Below are positions 62,162-64,000 of a DNA stretch of 64,000 nucleotides, one piece after another. Below the pieces are notes generated by a model. It ran no database searches. It was not told the origin of the DNA and was given only the letters and a program-made list of their open reading frames with translations. Position numbers and translations under genes: made by a program. This DNA is from Chloroflexota bacterium (GTDB lineage Bacteria > Chloroflexota > UBA11872 > VXOZ01). How positions within the stretch are numbered: position 1 is the first letter of the stretch; each line of letters starts with the position of its first letter. Location of the stretch: the NCBI GenBank assembly GCA_012270555.1, contig JAAXIC010000031.1, positions 121,350 to 185,349 on the forward strand, read 5' to 3'.

Positions 62162-63457
62162 TTAGGTAGCTATGGCCGCAGTCTCGCTGGCGGCACGCGC
62201 CAATTGGCCGCTCTCGCGGACGCGCCGGAGTTCGTGCAAGGTATCTTCAAGGGCCTCACACGTCTGCGCCACGTCCTCTGCTGTGTGCGAGAACGTAATG
62301 AAGTTCACGCCCCCGCGCCGAATGAGAACACCGCGCTGGGCCAGACCGGCGAGGAGGAACCGCCACATGAGACTCTCTTCTTCAGCATCTCCGGCGTCGA
62401 GGAAGCGTTCGCCGCCGATAGGCGCGAGACCGTAGGCTTCCAGCGCCACGCCGGCGCGCTGTGCGGCAGCGTTAATGCCGTCTCTCAGCAGTTCACCGGT
62501 CTGATGGAGGTGCTCATGCACGTTGTGCTTACGCATCACGCCCATCGTTGCCACCGCGGCAGCGAGTGAAAGCGCTTCACCCCCGTACGTGATGCTGATG
62601 ACCAGGTCTTCCGCCGCTTGCATTACCTCTTTGCTGCCGACGACGGCAGCCAACGGCATGCCGTTGGCCATGGCTTTGGCAAACGTCGCCATGTCCGGGG
62701 TCACGCCAAAGTATTCCTGCGCGCCGCCCATGGCCAGGCGAAAGCCGGTGACAATTTCGTCGTAGATGACGAGCGCGCCATGCTTGTGCGCCAGATCGTT
62801 CAGACCTTGGAGATAGCCCGGCTCCGGCTCTTTGCCCATGGATGCCGCATCCAAGGTTACGGCGGCAACCTGGTTGTCGTGTGTACGGAAAAGGTCCTCA
62901 AGATGATTGAGATCGTTGAACGTAAACTGTCTGATGCTTTGTTCTAAAGCCGAGGGTATGCCCCCGTCGTTGCGACTCGCGCTCCACCCGTCAGACCAAC
63001 CGCGATAGCCGTTATTGAGGATGAGCTCGCGTTTGGTGTAGGCCCGGGCAATGCGTGCCGCCGCGTTGTTTGCCTCTGCGCCTCCCTTGAGGAAGCGCAC
63101 CATCTCGGCGGCGGGTACGGCGTCGATGATGCTGTCTGCCGCTGCCACCTCGAGCGGTGACAACAGTCCATAGATGATACCTTTGCCAAGTTGCTCGGCG
63201 ATGGCCGCATCCACCTCTGGGTAGCAGTAGCCAAGCACGATGGGACCGAGGCCGTTGACAAAATCAATATACTCATTGCCGTCAATATCCCAAATGTGCG
63301 AGCCGCTGGCGCGCGCGGCGTAAATTGGGTAAGCGCCGAGAGCATAGGCGCTGGGCCGCTTGCTACTAGTCTGCGAACCGCCAGCAATAACCTCTTGGGC
63401 GTGCGCAAAGAGATCCAAGGACTCAGTGAAGTGTACGACAGTCTGTTGCGCCATCAC
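62162..63457 (-). CDS. Class III aminotransferase (glutamate-1-semialdehyde aminomutase-like)
   Basis: 431 residues. PLP-binding lysine in ATFAKAMANGMPLAAVVG, with YDEIVTGFRLA and GGAEANNAAARIARA conserved. The pattern matches GSA-aminomutase-type enzymes. No other haem genes are adjacent, and many environmental relatives act on other substrates, so hemL is not assigned. It is 3 bases after the nitrilase gene and 5 before lgt on the minus strand. Confidence 0.85.
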   Translation of the reverse strand: MMAQQTVVHFTESLDLFAHAQEVIAGGSQTSSKRPSAYALGAYPIYAARASGSHIWDIDGNEYIDFVNGLGPIVLGYCYPEVDAAIAEQLGKGIIYGLLSPLEVAAADSIIDAVPAAEMVRFLKGGAEANNAAARIARAYTKRELILNNGYRGWSDGWSASRNDGGIPSALEQSIRQFTFNDLNHLEDLFRTHDNQVAAVTLDAASMGKEPEPGYLQGLNDLAHKHGALVIYDEIVTGFRLAMGGAQEYFGVTPDMATFAKAMANGMPLAAVVGSKEVMQAAEDLVISITYGGEALSLAAAVATMGVMRKHNVHEHLHQTGELLRDGINAAAQRAGVALEAYGLAPIGGERFLDAGDAEEESLMWRFLLAGLAQRGVLIRRGGVNFITFSHTAEDVAQTCEALEDTLHELRRVRESGQLARAASETAAIAT

Positions 63458-63460
63458 CGC

Positions 63461-64000
63461 TTACTCCTCATGCTTGCCTTCAACAACGGCCGCCGTTTCG
63501 TGGGGATAGCCATTCGCTACCCAGTAACCCTGTTCCGTCAGTTTACCGTACGTTTCCGGTCGGCGGTGCTCCCACATGTTTTCGCGAAAGTTCGCTTCGC
63601 CCGAATCGCCCATGCTGCGCACAATGCGGGGGCGGTCAAGATCAATCTCGGCTACCGCCATGCCCCAGTAGCGCCCCAAGTCTGCCAGGAATAGGCCGTC
63701 GGGACCGATAACGCTGCTCCGATTTAGGCACATGCCGGGCATCCACGGCGCATCGCCGTCTATACCGTTGTTCACGGGACACACGTACACGCAATTGTCG
63801 ATAGCCCGCGACGTGATGACCGCCTCCCAGCCAACCTCGCCGTACATGCTGTACACCGTGGGATGGAAGATGATCTCAGCTCCCTGCAAGGCGAGAATGC
63901 GAAAGCCTTCCGGGAAGTTCACGTCGTAGCAGATTGTAATGCCAATCCTGCCTAAGTCCAGTTCGAACACCGGCCAGTCATGCCCTGGGACAATTCCCCA
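63461..64000 (-). CDS. Carbon-nitrogen hydrolase (nitrilase family), partial
   Basis: The C-terminal 180 codons; the gene continues beyond the window (in-frame codons run through position 64000, VPGHDWPVFELDLGRIGIT). The catalytic cysteine is in ITICYDVNFPEG and the fold pattern ALQGAEIIFHPTVYS fits. The catalytic Glu and Lys would be partly outside. Probably an amidase or N-carbamoyl hydrolase working with the neighbouring aminotransferase. Confidence 0.82.
   Translation of the reverse strand, partial: WGIVPGHDWPVFELDLGRIGITICYDVNFPEGFRILALQGAEIIFHPTVYSMYGEVGWEAVITSRAIDNCVYVCPVNNGIDGDAPWMPGMCLNRSSVIGPDGLFLADLGRYWGMAVAEIDLDRPRIVRSMGDSGEANFRENMWEHRRPETYGKLTEQGYWVANGYPHETAAVVEGKHEE

Overview
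The window looks like a chromosomal contig from a GC-rich, uncultured bacterium, most likely a Chloroflexota (SAR202/Dehalococcoidia or sponge-symbiont type). That is inferred from gene content (Asp-box repeat proteins, RspA/ManD-type enolase-superfamily and PhyH enzymes, an ArsA ATPase with an HSP20-like tail, single-gene housekeeping clusters), not from a marker tree.

Layout. 0-6 kb: homoserine kinase, then a minus-strand set with purine salvage (hpt-ade, 4-base overlap), a ceramidase-like protein and an AlkZ-like protein. 6-14 kb: an Asp-box repeat protein; a glycosidase-like gene lying between two diverged copies of the comM leader and 5' end; comM; nhaA. 14-19.4 kb: ftsY, a nucleotidyltransferase and ffh in one minus-strand run, then small zinc proteins and an SDR. 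19.5-27.7 kb: accessory region. 27.8-38.6 kb: PhyH dioxygenase, Gfo/Idh oxidoreductase, ArsA-like ATPase, SDR, pyrD, then rpmE-DUF1385-prfA-prmC, an RspA/ManD-like dehydratase and tRNA-Arg. 38.7-48.3 kb: NodIJ-like ABC exporter, solute-binding lipoprotein, small membrane proteins, moeA carrying in-frame dispersed repeats, aldehyde dehydrogenase, gamma-carbonic anhydrase, K+ channel. 48.3-50.1 kb: ATPase-PIN pair. 50.2-64 kb: heterodimeric ABC exporter, CPBP protease, M24-like protein, rdgB, dnaA, trxA, spermidine-synthase-like protein, lgt, aminotransferase, partial nitrilase.

The most notable region is 22253-27334. It is a 5,082-bp IS1595-family transposon with imperfect 25-bp terminal inverted repeats and an exact 8-bp target duplication (AATACAAA). 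It splits a SNF2/RapA-type helicase gene whose halves, at 27335-27671 and 19465-22252, rejoin in frame to about 1,038 codons. Besides the transposase it carries about nine small genes: one superinfection-immunity-domain protein, a secreted protein, several small membrane proteins and an AT-hook protein. It also has three structured-RNA regions: a roughly 258-nt RNA with its own promoter, a 19-bp closing stem, a competing 5' hairpin and a terminator; a tandem pair of RNA-like units with compensatory base changes; and a 95-nt 5' leader hairpin beginning at a predicted transcription start. Three copies of a 15-bp motif sit on the regulatory promoters. I do not recognise this cargo as a described system.
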